From contig JBBRAX010000036.1 of NCBI GenBank assembly GCA_038206395.1, forward strand, positions 1 to 64,000: 64,000 bases of DNA. Reading direction: 5' to 3'. Shown here piece after piece: positions 1 through 9,140 of this stretch (position 1 is the stretch's first letter; every line of letters starts with the position of its first letter). The notes below the pieces were generated by a model that worked only from the letters and a program-made list of their open reading frames with translations, ran no database searches and was not told where the DNA came from. This DNA is from JAGSPQ01 sp038206395. Lineage in GTDB: Bacteria > Myxococcota > Myxococcia > Myxococcales > Myxococcaceae. The translations under genes and the position numbers were made by a program.

Positions 1-1180
1 CGTCCACCCGCTTTCCTCTCGACCACAGCCCCTCATGCTTCGGCCAAGTCCGGCCCGGGCTACCTGCGCGCGACAGATGAGACATCATCGATTCACGCGC
101 TCAACCGGTCACCCGCATACGATCGCGGATCAAGCCTGGCCCTGGCGTCGCAAGATCGCTTCTTTGAATTACCTCCTGGCTTCGCATGTCTGGCGACAAG
201 ATCACAATGGCTTCACGCACCAAGACCCTGGCTTCATCGACCACGTCGTCAACAAGAAGGCCGAGGTCGTGCGTGTCTATCTCCCGCCCGACTCGAACTG
301 TCTCTTGTCGGTGATGGACCATTGCCTCCGAAGCCGTCACTACGTCAACGTCGTGATCGCGGGGAAGCACCCCGCGCCGCAGTGGCTGACGATGGATGCC
401 GCCACGAAGCACTGCGCCAAGGGCATTGGCATTTGGCAGTGGGCCAGCAACGACCAGGACGCGCGACCCGACGTGGTCATGGCCTGTTGTGGCGACGTGC
501 CCACGCTGGAGACGCTCGCCGCAGTTTCGATCCTCCGCGAGCGCCTTCCAGCGCTGAAGATTCGAGTGATCAACGTTGTCGACCTGATGCGGCTGCAACC
601 TCGAAGCGAACACCCACACGGCCTGAACGACCTCGACTTCGACGCGCTGTTCACCAAAGACAAGCCGGTCATTTTTGCTTTCCACGCCTACCCGTCGCTG
701 ATCCACAAGCTGACGTATCGGCGCACAAATCACGAGAACATCCACGTTCGAGGCTACAAGGAAGAGGGCACCATCACGACTCCGTTCGACATGACGGTTC
801 TGAACGACATGGACCGCTACCACCTCGTGATGGATGTGATCGACCGCTTGCCGCAGACCGGCGAGAAAGGCGTCGATCTGAAGGAGCACCTCGAGGGCAA
901 GCTGCTCGAGCACCGGCGCTACATCAACAAACACGGCCAGGACCTGCCCGAGATACGCAACTGGCAGTGGGGCCAGCCTTCATGCGCCAGAGCGCGCGCA
1001 TCGACACGGCGCGCGCGCTCGTTGCTGAAGAAGAGGGGCTCCTCGCGGTGGACGAGAGCAGCCCCACCTGCAACCAGCGTTTCGCCGAGATTGGGGTACG
1101 TCAGACGGAGGAGACGCGCCGCGCCTATCGGGAGTGGCTCTTTCGCACACCCAGCCTCAGCGCGTCGATCAGCGGCGTGA
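1..1180 (+). pseudogene. Phosphoketolase C-terminal fragment (5' truncated, read-through 3' end)
   Basis: From about base 137 to 972 the translation closely matches the last third of xylulose-5-P/fructose-6-P phosphoketolase, the thiamine-diphosphate enzyme that makes acetyl-phosphate. Landmarks are WRRKIASLNYLL, HVWRQDHNGF, QDPGFIDHVVNKK, YRRTNHENIHVRGYKEEG, TPFDM and the end EIRNWQW. Intact enzymes have about 790 residues, so roughly 500 N-terminal residues with the diphosphate-binding half are absent. Bases 1-136 stay open but show no phosphoketolase similarity in any forward frame. No stop follows NWQW; the frame runs about 65 residues on through the next gene. The homologous part shows no internal frameshift. 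I read it as a truncated or chimeric remnant; because the window edge cuts it, a rearranged but expressed gene cannot be excluded. Confidence 0.75.
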
Positions 1181-1768
1181 TTCTCTACGACGGGACCAAT
1201 CGCGAGCGAACCATCGACGACACTCCATTTGTGGAGGCAATCATCGCTGCCGGCCTCGTGATCGGTATCAAGGTGGACACCGGCGCCAAAGACCTGGCCG
1301 GGTCACCCAGGCGAGAAGGTCACCGAGGGCCTGGGTGGGCTGCCAGAGCGTTTGGCGGAGTACTCTCGAAGCGGTGCGCGATTTGCCAAGTGGCGTTCGG
1401 TGTTCTCAATCGGCGACGCCAGCCCCAGCCGTGGCGCCATAGAAGCGAACGCGCGCTGCAGCCAAGTGACCGAGGCCGTCGTGTGGGCGGTTTTCGCCCA
1501 TCTCTCCGAGCAACGGGTGGTGCTCGAGGGGCTGATTCTCAAGCCGAATATGGTGCTCACCGGATCGACCTGTTCGGAGCAACCGCCCGTCGACGAGGTG
1601 GCCGACGTCTCGTTTGCGCGCATGCTTCAAGAGCCGGCTTTGGAGATTTGGCGCGGCCAGAAGGCCAACGTGGCCGCTGCTCAGGAAGCTCTCTTTCATC
1701 GCGCGACGTGCGACCGCGCGGCCAGCCCCGGGCAATACACCGACGCACTCGAACAGGAGTCGGCATGA
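982..1768 (+). pseudogene. Class I fructose-bisphosphate aldolase, frameshifted and internally deleted
   Basis: Two reading frames together give a class I (Schiff-base) aldolase: frame 1 from ATG 982 (GLLAVDESSPTCNQRF, ISGVILYDGT, KVDTGAKDLAG) and frame 2 after about base 1300 (ARFAKWRSVFSIGDASPSR, LEGLILKPNMV). One extra G in the run at 1298-1302 causes the shift. Compared with the roughly 340-residue family, about 40 residues between IEANA and VTEA are missing, including the VEPE segment, and a second block after KPNMV that normally carries the SGGQS phosphate-binding motif is gone. The Schiff-base Lys in KPNMV remains. The span of 787 bases is not a multiple of three. The end overlaps the next start as ATGA. 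Three independent lesions make it non-functional. Confidence 0.85.
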
Positions 1769-3219
1769 CCCCCACGCTGCGCCTGTATCTGGTTCGACAC
1801 GGAGAGACCGAGTGGTCGCAGTCCGGACGCCATACGGGCCGCACGGATATTGATTTGACACCCCACGGAGAGGACGAAGCACGGCGGCTTGCGATCGGGC
1901 TGTCGAGGACGTCGTTTGACCATGTGCTCACCAGCCCGCGACGGCGGGCGCGGCGCACGTGTGAACTGGCCGGCCTCGGGCCGACTGCGCTGATCGACGC
2001 CGACCTGGTGGAGTGGGACTACGGCGACTACGAGGGCCGATTGACGGCGGACATCCACCGCGCCGATGCGGACTGGGACCTTCATCGCGACGGGTGTCCT
2101 CGCGGTGAGACGCCCGCTCAGGTGGTCGCCCGCGCGGATCGCCTGTTGGCGCACCTTCGTGCGCTCACCGGGAACGTCGTCCTGTTTGGTCATGGGCAGT
2201 TCAGCGGAGTCCTGGCGGCGCGCTGGGTCGGCTTGCCTGTCATTGAGGCAAAACACTTCCCGCTCGGCACTGCGTCGTTGAGCATCCTCAGCTACGCGAT
2301 GCATCACCCCGAAGTTCCTACGATCGAACGATGGAACCTGACGGGAGACGCAGTTGCTCGGCGCAGCGAGGGTCAGAAAGAGAGCAGCCTCGGGCCGCGG
2401 AGACCCGCGGTCGAACGATGGGAGAACGACGGCGGCGCGACTCTCACCGAAAGGGTCGTGAGCGCGGCCCCGAAGAGGCTGGTGGTCTTTGACCTGGATG
2501 GCACGATTGCACCGAGCAAGTCCGCGGTCGACCCCGAGATGGCGGGCCTGCTCAGCAAGCTACTCGAGATCGTCGAGGTGGCGATTATTTCGGGTGGCGA
2601 CTGGCCGCAGTTTCAGAAGCAGTTGCTGTCTCATCTGCTGCCCGCAGCGAACTTGAAGTCGCTGTCGCTGCTGCCAACCTGCGGCACCAAGTTCTACCGG
2701 TACTCCGCTGGGTGGGACCTGCTCTATTCGGAGGACTTCGCAGCCGAAGAGCGAGACACGATCATCGCCGCGCTGACGTCGTTGATCGAGTCCTCTGGCG
2801 TCGGGGGCGCTCGAACCTGGGGCGAGGTGATCGAAGACCGCGGCAGCCAGATCACTTTTTCGGCCCTCGGGCAGGAAGCCCCCCTTGACGAGAAGAAGCA
2901 GTGGGACCCGGACTTTGCCAAGCGCAAGCGGATGCAGGCGAGCCTCAAGCAGCGCATCCCCGGCTACTCCGTTCGCCTGGGCGGCACGACGTCGATCGAC
3001 GTAACCAGGCCGGGCATCGACAAAGCCTACGGGATCAGAAAGCTGCGCGAGCTTCGCGGCATCGCGACCGACGAGATGCTCTTCATCGGAGACGCCCTGT
3101 TCCCCGGCGGCAACGATTTTCCGGCACGGGAAGCCGGAGTCGTCTCGGTTCAGGTTCGAGACAGCGAAGAGACGAAGCGCTTGATCGAGACGATTCTCGC
3201 CTGCAGAAACGGCTTCTAG
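1765..3219 (+). CDS. Histidine phosphatase-HAD phosphatase fusion protein
   Basis: The protein has 484 residues. Residues 1-190 form a histidine-phosphatase (phosphoglycerate-mutase-like) domain with the phosphohistidine motif LVRHGETEW near the start and a second catalytic His in FGHGQFSG. After a 40-residue linker, residues 232-484 form a HAD-IIB domain: DLDGT nucleophile motif, the ISGG motif and the GDALFPGGNDFP acid motif, all present. This half resembles phosphomannomutase-like sugar phosphatases. An in-frame GTG at 2458 begins just before the HAD domain, so the two halves could once have been separate. The start overlaps the aldolase stop (ATGA), so it was part of a carbohydrate operon. 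Unlike its upstream neighbours it looks intact. The substrates are unknown; sugar phosphates are an inference from context. Confidence 0.8.
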   Translation: MTPTLRLYLVRHGETEWSQSGRHTGRTDIDLTPHGEDEARRLAIGLSRTSFDHVLTSPRRRARRTCELAGLGPTALIDADLVEWDYGDYEGRLTADIHRADADWDLHRDGCPRGETPAQVVARADRLLAHLRALTGNVVLFGHGQFSGVLAARWVGLPVIEAKHFPLGTASLSILSYAMHHPEVPTIERWNLTGDAVARRSEGQKESSLGPRRPAVERWENDGGATLTERVVSAAPKRLVVFDLDGTIAPSKSAVDPEMAGLLSKLLEIVEVAIISGGDWPQFQKQLLSHLLPAANLKSLSLLPTCGTKFYRYSAGWDLLYSEDFAAEERDTIIAALTSLIESSGVGGARTWGEVIEDRGSQITFSALGQEAPLDEKKQWDPDFAKRKRMQASLKQRIPGYSVRLGGTTSIDVTRPGIDKAYGIRKLRELRGIATDEMLFIGDALFPGGNDFPAREAGVVSVQVRDSEETKRLIETILACRNGF

Positions 3220-4535
3220 CCGCTGGCAACGTCGACCTTTCCGCGCACGGACGCGAGGCGCTCGCCGACCTGCCTTCGGTCGTGGGCGGCGGGCAGGCTG
3301 CGCTCTGCCAGCTCGGCGATCGCGTCGAGGTGCTCGAGAATCGCCTTCCGTCGCCGCGGGCTGTCGGTCACACCTGCCAGCACCTGAAGTGACCACAAGA
3401 GCCGCAGCAACACCGCGGTGTTGCCGGTGGCGTTGGCGCGAATCTCGTCGAAGGCTGCGGCCAGGAGCTCGGGGAAATCGGGCCTGAGGGCGATCACCCT
3501 CAGCTCGCCGTCCTCGTAGCGAAGCTTCGAGGGCACGCTGCACCCGGCGAGCAGATGCATGATCGCCGTCAGGTAGTCGACGCAGATGATCGCCGTGGTC
3601 GTGTCGTTGACGCTCGGCGACAGCGCCTTGAGCGCGATGTCCACGATCTGCCGGATCCCGAAGGCGACGTCTTGGTCCGTGGTGCGGTGGCGGCTGAGGC
3701 TGAACGCGTTCCGCAGCGCGGCCACCACCTCTTCACTCGCCGGCTCGGGCAGTGAGATCGACACCAGCGCGCTCTCGTGGATCACGAACGCCCCGATGCC
3801 CTGCTCCATCCGGATGACGCCCTGGTGCGCGCGCGCGACCGCGAGCAGCGCCGCGCTGTCGATCGAGTCGATGTAGCCATTTCCCCTGGCCGCCACCGTC
3901 TGCCAGCGCCGCTCGGACACCGCGCCTTCCACCGCGTCCTCGCTGGTCGGAGCGCCCGCTGCGATCCGTTCGGGGAAGAGGCGCTTGATCGCGCCCATCG
4001 TCTCTGACGCCACCGCCGAGACGATGCTCGAGGCCTGAATCGACGACGCGATGCGGTGAATGAAGAAGATCAAAACCGCGATGCTCCCGATCGCCAGGCC
4101 GACCGCGGTCAGCACCGCGACCCGGGGGACGAAGCCCCCGTCTTCACCGCCGCGGATGGTGCGCAGAAGAATCAAACAATAGGTAAAGATGCCCGCGAAC
4201 ACGCCGAGCACGACCTGGGTCACCGGGTCGGCCATGAAGTTTCGAAGGATGCGCGAGGTGTACTGGCTCGACGCCAGCGCCAGCGTCACGAGCGTCATCG
4301 AGAAGGTGACCCCCACCACCGACATCATCGAGCCGGCGATGGTCGACAAGATGCTCCGGGCCCCTTCCGGGCCGGCACCGAAGAGGCGTGGCCACCGCAT
4401 CAGCTGATCCTCGAGCCCCTCGGCCGGCAGCTCGATCAACCCCACTGCCAGGCCTGCGCTGCCCGCGACGATCAGGCCGGGCACGAACCAGAAGCTGGAG
4501 CGAAGGCTGACCCACAGCCGGCGAAGTCTCAGCAT
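3216..4535 (-). CDS. DUF2254 family membrane protein
   Basis: The protein has 439 residues. The first 160 contain four probable transmembrane helices: SSFWFVPGLIVAGSAGLAVG, a stretch around SMMSVVGVTFSMTLVTLAL, VVLGVFAGIFTYCLILL and VAVLTAVGLAIGSIAVLIFF. Between helices 2 and 3 lies the conserved-looking segment ASSQYTSRILRNFMAD, and the soluble half contains SPSVNDTTTAI. These fit DUF2254, inner-membrane proteins of unknown function. The gene is tail-to-tail with the phosphatase fusion and shares two bases with it. Length and frame look intact. No function is assigned. Confidence 0.8.
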   Translation of the reverse strand: MLRLRRLWVSLRSSFWFVPGLIVAGSAGLAVGLIELPAEGLEDQLMRWPRLFGAGPEGARSILSTIAGSMMSVVGVTFSMTLVTLALASSQYTSRILRNFMADPVTQVVLGVFAGIFTYCLILLRTIRGGEDGGFVPRVAVLTAVGLAIGSIAVLIFFIHRIASSIQASSIVSAVASETMGAIKRLFPERIAAGAPTSEDAVEGAVSERRWQTVAARGNGYIDSIDSAALLAVARAHQGVIRMEQGIGAFVIHESALVSISLPEPASEEVVAALRNAFSLSRHRTTDQDVAFGIRQIVDIALKALSPSVNDTTTAIICVDYLTAIMHLLAGCSVPSKLRYEDGELRVIALRPDFPELLAAAFDEIRANATGNTAVLLRLLWSLQVLAGVTDSPRRRKAILEHLDAIAELAERSLPAAHDRRQVGERLASVRGKVDVASG

Positions 4536-4538
4536 TGG

Positions 4539-4837
4539 CAGATCCCGATGGGGCTTGGCGTGGACGCAGTGCGGGTCATGTGCTCAGGCGTCGCGGCTGC
4601 AAGTGTGCGGCCATGGGCACGGCTTCGTACGACTTCGCCCTGCCCTTCGGCTCGACGGCTGGGTCATTGTGCCCCGCTGCGGCATTGCGGCCCGTGAGCG
4701 ACCCAGCGCCGGCGCCTTTGAGATCCGCGCCCACGTCGTCGAGCTCGCGCATCGCGCGGGGGGCCGCGGGGGCGGGTCGCCCCGACGTCAGCAGCTTCAC
4801 GTGCGAGCCTCCGACGTCGATGACCAGAACTTTTCAT
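4539..4837 (-). pseudogene. Remnant of a ROK-family sugar kinase
   Basis: Reading the minus strand from ATG 4837, skipping one surplus A in the AAAA run after the start gives K-VLVIDVGGSHVKLLTSG, which matches the nucleotide-binding N-terminus of ROK kinases of the polyphosphate-glucokinase type. The uncorrected frame gives nonsense. After about 20 codons the similarity fades, the reading frame ends near 4576, and only about 300 bases are left where an intact gene needs about 750. It lies between DUF2254 and a GH15 hydrolase, a place where a glucokinase would make sense. Recognition rests on a short stretch, so confidence is moderate. Otherwise this 360-base gap holds nothing I can recognise. 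Confidence 0.45.
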
Positions 4838-4895
4838 GTGAGGGGAGTCTTTCGTGGGGAAACACAGCCCGCCAGTGTCTAAAGGGGCGCGCCCG

Positions 4896-6698
4896 ATGCC
4901 CATGTTGATTGAAGACTACGCCTTCATCGGCGATACCCATGCGGCAGCGATGGTCGGCCGCGACGGCTCGATCGACTGGCTGTGCCTGCCGCGGTTTGAC
5001 TCGCCTGCCTGCTTCGCCGCGCTGCTGGGGCGGCCGGAGCATGGGCGCTTTCTGCTTGCGCCCCCGAAGGATCAGATCGTCGCCACCCGGCGCCGGTACC
5101 GGCCAGGGACGCTGATCCTCGAGACCGAGTTCGACACGGCGACCGGCACGGTGCGGGTGATCGACTTCATGCCTCCGCGCGATCAGCGACCCAACCTGAT
5201 CCGGCTGGTCGAGGGCGTTTCAGGTGAGGTGCGCCTGGGCCTCGAGCTGATCATCCGCTTCGACTACGGCGAAGTGGTGCCGTGGGTTCGCCGCCTCGAT
5301 GGCAGCGTTTGCGCGATTGGGGGCCCCCAGTCGCTGGATCTGCGGACGCCGATCGAGACCTACGGCAGCGGGCTGACGACCATCGCCGACTTTGCGGTGC
5401 GCGCTGGCGAGCAGATCCCCTTCGCGCTGACCTGGCACCTGTCTTTCGAGGAAGCCCCGCCCACGATCGACTGCAAGAGCGCACTGGCCGACACCCAGGC
5501 GTACTGGGAAGAATGGTCGGCCCGCTGCACCTACCAGGGGCCGTACCGGGAGGCGGTGGTGCGATCGCTGATCACGCTCAAGGGGCTGACGTACGCCCCC
5601 AGCGGAGGCATCGTCGCGGCGGCCACGACGTCGCTGCCCGAGTGGCCGGGCGGAGTACGCAACTGGGACTACCGGTATTGCTGGCTGCGCGACGCGACGT
5701 CGACCCTGGACTCGCTGCTGGCCAATGGCTACCGGGACGAGGCAGCGGCGTGGCGCGACTGGCTGCTGCGCGCGGTGGGGGGCGATCCGTCGAACCTGCA
5801 GATCATGTACGGCGTCCGGGGCGATCGACGAATGGTCGAGCGCGAGCTGCCGATGCTGCCGGGCTATGAAGGCTCGCGGCCGGTGCGGGTGGGCAACGCC
5901 GCGGCCGACCAGCTGCAGCTCGACGTGTTCGGCGAGGTGATGGACGCGCTGTTCCAGGCGCAGCGCACCAACCTTCCGGCTGATCCGTATGCCTGGAGGC
6001 TGCAGGGCCAGCTGCTGAACTTCCTCGAGGCCAACTGGCGCAGCCCCGACGAAGGGATCTGGGAGATCCGCGGCAAGAGCCAGCACTTCACCCACTCGAA
6101 GGCGCTGGTGTGGGTCGCCTTCGATCGCGCGGTGAAGGCATCCGAGCAGTTCCGCCTCGAGGGCCCCGTCGAGAAGTGGCGCGCGCTGCGAGACGAGATT
6201 CACGCCGATGTCTGCGCGAAGGCGTTCGACCCTCAGCGAGGGGCCTTCATGCAGAGCTACGGCTCGACGCACCTCGACGCGAGCACGCTGCTGCTCGCGG
6301 TGGTCGGGTTCCTGCCCCCGACGGATCCCCGGATCCAGGGCACGGTGCGGGCGATCGAGCAGGGCCTCTGCCGCGACGGCTTCGTGCAGCGTTACAGCAC
6401 GGACGACAACGGCTCAGATGGGCTGCCGGGAAAGGAGGGGGCGTTTCTCGCCTGCTCGTTCTGGCTGGCAGACAACTACGCGCTCGCCGGAAGAATGGAC
6501 GATGCGCGGGCGCTGTTCGAAAGACTGCTCGCGGTCCGCAACGACCTGGGCCTGCTGGCCGAAGAGTACGACCCCGTGGCGCGGCGACAGCTGGGCAACT
6601 TTCCGCAGGCCTTCAGCCACGTCGGGCTGATCAACACCGCGCTGAACCTCACCCCCGCACAGCCGAAGCCTGGTCGTGAGCGCGGCCAGAGCCCCTGA
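4896..6698 (+). CDS. Glycoside hydrolase family 15 protein
   Basis: The protein has about 600 residues and the two-part layout of bacterial GH15 enzymes (glucoamylase, glucodextranase, trehalase types): an N-terminal beta domain with IEDYAFIGDTHAAAMVGRDG and SIDWLCLPRFDSPACFAALL, then an (alpha/alpha)6 barrel with WPGGVRNWDYRYCWLRDA, the segment WEIRGKSQHFTHSKALVW and, near the end, EEYDP followed by FPQAFSHVGLINTALNL. No signal peptide is seen, so it is probably cytoplasmic and acts on stored alpha-glucan or trehalose. I chose ATG 4896 because AAAGGGG sits about 8 bases upstream; an open frame extends back to 4854. It stands next to the kinase remnant and the decayed carbohydrate genes but looks intact. 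Confidence 0.88.
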   Translation: MPMLIEDYAFIGDTHAAAMVGRDGSIDWLCLPRFDSPACFAALLGRPEHGRFLLAPPKDQIVATRRRYRPGTLILETEFDTATGTVRVIDFMPPRDQRPNLIRLVEGVSGEVRLGLELIIRFDYGEVVPWVRRLDGSVCAIGGPQSLDLRTPIETYGSGLTTIADFAVRAGEQIPFALTWHLSFEEAPPTIDCKSALADTQAYWEEWSARCTYQGPYREAVVRSLITLKGLTYAPSGGIVAAATTSLPEWPGGVRNWDYRYCWLRDATSTLDSLLANGYRDEAAAWRDWLLRAVGGDPSNLQIMYGVRGDRRMVERELPMLPGYEGSRPVRVGNAAADQLQLDVFGEVMDALFQAQRTNLPADPYAWRLQGQLLNFLEANWRSPDEGIWEIRGKSQHFTHSKALVWVAFDRAVKASEQFRLEGPVEKWRALRDEIHADVCAKAFDPQRGAFMQSYGSTHLDASTLLLAVVGFLPPTDPRIQGTVRAIEQGLCRDGFVQRYSTDDNGSDGLPGKEGAFLACSFWLADNYALAGRMDDARALFERLLAVRNDLGLLAEEYDPVARRQLGNFPQAFSHVGLINTALNLTPAQPKPGRERGQSP

Positions 6699-6754
6699 CG
6701 CGAAGCGCCGAAATTTCAGTGGCCTTTTGACTGCCTCGTGCGCATTGAGAGCCG

Positions 6755-7588
6755 ATGAAAACCGACACTTTCAAGCTTGGCGGCGAGCGCGAGATCCACC
6801 GCCTCGGGTTCGGAGCGATGCGCCTCACCGGCAAGGGCATCTGGGGGCCTCCGAAGGATCGCGAGGAGGCGTTGCGCGTGCTGCGCGCCCTGCCCGGCCT
6901 CGGGGTCGACTTCATCGACACCGCCGACTCGTACGGCCCCGACGTTTCCGAGCCGCTGATTCGGGAGGCGCTGCATCCCTACGGCAAGATGCTGATCGCC
7001 ACCAAAGGCGGCCTCGAGCGGCCCGGCCCCGACCGCTGGAAGCCCAATGGCGACCCGAAGCGCCTCATCGCCCAGGCCAAGAAGAGCCGCGACCACCTCG
7101 GCGTCGATCAGATCGACCTCTGGCAACTGCACCGCATCGACGCGGCGGTTCCGCGCGACGAGCAGTTCGCCGCCATCCGCGAGCTCCTCGACACCAAAGT
7201 GATTCGCTTTGCGGGCCTGAGCGAAGTGAGCGTCGAAGAGATCGAAGCCGCCGCGAAGGTGTTCCCCGTGGCGACGGTTCAGAACAAATACAACATCGCC
7301 GATCGCGCGAGCGAGAAGGTGCTCGATCACTGCGAGAAGAAGAACATCGGCTTCATCCCCTGGTTCCCGCTGGCCGCTGGCAACCTCGGCGTCGGGCGCG
7401 CGCTCGAGAGCGTCGCGAAGAAGCACGCGGTGGAGCCCGGGCAGGTCGCGCTCGCGTGGCTGCTGCATCGCAGCCCGGTGATGCTCCCGATTCCCGGCAC
7501 CAGCCAGGTCGCGCACCTGAAGGAAAACGTCGCCGCGGCGGCGATCGCGCTGTCCGCCGAAGACTTCGCCGCGCTGGCAGCCCGCTAG
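6755..7588 (+). CDS. Aldo/keto reductase
   Basis: A complete 277-residue aldo/keto reductase with the barrel catalytic set: Asp and Tyr in DFIDTADSYG, Lys in LIATKGG, His in LWQLHRID. The C-terminal cofactor segment LPIPGTSQVAHLKEN binds the NADPH phosphate in this family. These soluble enzymes reduce aldehydes and ketones; the sequence does not reveal a specific substrate. It follows the GH15 gene by 56 bases on the same strand and overlaps the stop of rtcB by four bases tail-to-tail. Confidence 0.88.
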   Translation: MKTDTFKLGGEREIHRLGFGAMRLTGKGIWGPPKDREEALRVLRALPGLGVDFIDTADSYGPDVSEPLIREALHPYGKMLIATKGGLERPGPDRWKPNGDPKRLIAQAKKSRDHLGVDQIDLWQLHRIDAAVPRDEQFAAIRELLDTKVIRFAGLSEVSVEEIEAAAKVFPVATVQNKYNIADRASEKVLDHCEKKNIGFIPWFPLAAGNLGVGRALESVAKKHAVEPGQVALAWLLHRSPVMLPIPGTSQVAHLKENVAAAAIALSAEDFAALAAR

Positions 7589-8655
7589 CCTTTCAAGCTC
7601 GCGATCGGCTCGAGCCGAATGCGCGGCACGACGAGATCCTTCTCGTCTTCCAGGACCTCGCCGAGGTCGCGGTACGCCGCCGGCGCTTCCTCGACCAGGG
7701 CGTGAAGGCGCGTCTGATCGAAGACCACGCGCCGCAGGCTGTGCCGCAGCTTGTCGGGCGTGATCGCGTGGTGCGCCTGGCTGCGGGTCATCACCCGGCC
7801 CGCGCCGTGCGAGGCGGAAGTGAACGACGTCGGCTCGCCCAGGCCTTCGACCACATACGACGCGGTGCCCATCGAGCCCGGAATGAGCGCCCGGCTGCCC
7901 GCGGGAGCCGCGATCGCTCCTTTCCGGTGGATCCACAGCGGCCGACCGAAGTGCACCTCGCGTTGAACGAAGTTGTGGTGCACGTCGATCGTCTCCATCG
8001 GCTCGAGGCCCAGCACCCGAACTGCCGCTTCCCGAATCGCATCGCGGTTGGCGCGCGCGAAGGTGATCGCCCAGGCGAGGTCGGCGAGACAGGCCGCCCC
8101 TTCTGGCGTCTCGACGTTGAGGGCCGCGCCCACCCGAACGTGGTGCGCCGCGATCGCCGCGCCGACGCCGCGAGAACCCGAATGAATCAGCAGCCAGAGA
8201 TCACCGCCGCCATCGCGATCGAGCTCGACGAAGTGGTTGCCGCCGCCCAGCGTGCCCAGGTGTCTGGGCGCCAACCGTTCACACGCATGCTGCAAGGCGT
8301 TGGTGGCGAACGCGTGGGGCAGCGGCGCGGCCGCCTTCTTTCTGTGGACCTCGTCGCCCACAGGAATCGCCGCGCCAAGCCCAGAGAGGAGCCGTTCGAG
8401 CTCGCGGCGCGACAGCGAGGCGGCCCGGAAGTCGAAGCGGATCGCCTGCATTCCGCAGCCCAGATCTCCGCCGAGGGCAGCCGGCACGATCGTCCGCTCT
8501 GTCGCGAACACCGAGCCGACCGCCACCCCGTTGGCCACGTGCAGATCCGGCATCGCCGCGACGTGCTCGACCACCCATGGCTGCGCGGCCAGCGTCTTCA
8601 GTTGCTCGCGCGCCCCCGCGGGCAAAGACCTTCCCCACGTCTTGATCGGAATCAC
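7585..8655 (-). CDS. rtcB: RtcB-family RNA ligase
   Basis: The 356-residue product carries the RtcB core: MPDLHVANGVAVGSVFAT, GGDLGCGM with the metal-binding Cys, LGTLGGGNHFVE, the IHSGSRGVG loop and SHGAGRVMTRSQA, which contains the His that receives GMP. RtcB seals 2',3'-cyclic-phosphate and 5'-OH RNA ends using GTP and manganese, in tRNA or rRNA repair. At 356 residues it is shorter than the tRNA-splicing form (about 400-480). It starts with GTG and overlaps the upstream RbfA-like gene as GTGA, so the pair is probably translationally coupled. Release factor H, a frequent partner of short RtcB forms, is not here. Confidence 0.9.
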   Translation of the reverse strand: MIPIKTWGRSLPAGAREQLKTLAAQPWVVEHVAAMPDLHVANGVAVGSVFATERTIVPAALGGDLGCGMQAIRFDFRAASLSRRELERLLSGLGAAIPVGDEVHRKKAAAPLPHAFATNALQHACERLAPRHLGTLGGGNHFVELDRDGGGDLWLLIHSGSRGVGAAIAAHHVRVGAALNVETPEGAACLADLAWAITFARANRDAIREAAVRVLGLEPMETIDVHHNFVQREVHFGRPLWIHRKGAIAAPAGSRALIPGSMGTASYVVEGLGEPTSFTSASHGAGRVMTRSQAHHAITPDKLRHSLRRVVFDQTRLHALVEEAPAAYRDLGEVLEDEKDLVVPRIRLEPIASLKG

Positions 8656-9011
8656 CGCGGCACCACGCCGACGATCGTGAAGGTGAGCCTGGGCAGCTTC
8701 TTCAACGTCAGCTGCGCGGCGAGGCGCGCGCGCACGAAGCCGCTTGCCCGCTCGAGCCCCGCCTGCGCGCCTGTGCCCTCGCGATCCACGACGTACGCGA
8801 TGCGCGCGTGGCCGGCGTCGGGGGACAACGTGACCTTCAGCAACCCGACTCCAGACAGCGCGGGGTCGGTGGCCTGGTCACGGATGATCGACTGCAACTC
8901 CATCAACATCAGCTGTTCGAGTCTTTGCGGGCGGGAACCTCCTTCGAGATCGAAGGCAGACGGGTGCCCCTGGCTTGAGCGCGCAGAGGTACGGCGGTTG
9001 GGTTTGGACAT
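8652..9011 (-). CDS. RbfA-like ribosome-binding factor
   Basis: This 119-residue protein has the RbfA KH-fold pattern: RPQRLEQLMLMELQSIIRDQ, DPALSGVGLLKVTLSPDAGH with ARIAYVV, then a helix with ERASGFVRARLAAQLTLKK and LPRLTFTIV. RbfA binds the 30S subunit during 16S rRNA maturation and cold adaptation. I chose ATG 9011 because residues upstream in the open frame lack RbfA similarity. An extra basic, Ser-rich N-terminal tail of about 25 residues precedes the core. It is not beside infB or truB, so it may be a paralogue rather than the housekeeping copy. Its stop overlaps the rtcB start. Confidence 0.7.
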   Translation of the reverse strand: MSKPNRRTSARSSQGHPSAFDLEGGSRPQRLEQLMLMELQSIIRDQATDPALSGVGLLKVTLSPDAGHARIAYVVDREGTGAQAGLERASGFVRARLAAQLTLKKLPRLTFTIVGVVPR

Positions 9012-9140
9012 GGGGTGAAACGGTGAAGCCGAAAAGGGGGTACTGGCTTCAGCGAGCCACGCCCGCTGAGCAACCGGAGGCACCGTCGATGGCAGCGAGC
9101 ATGGGGTACCTCCAGGTCTGCGGGGGAGGCGAGCCCTGAC

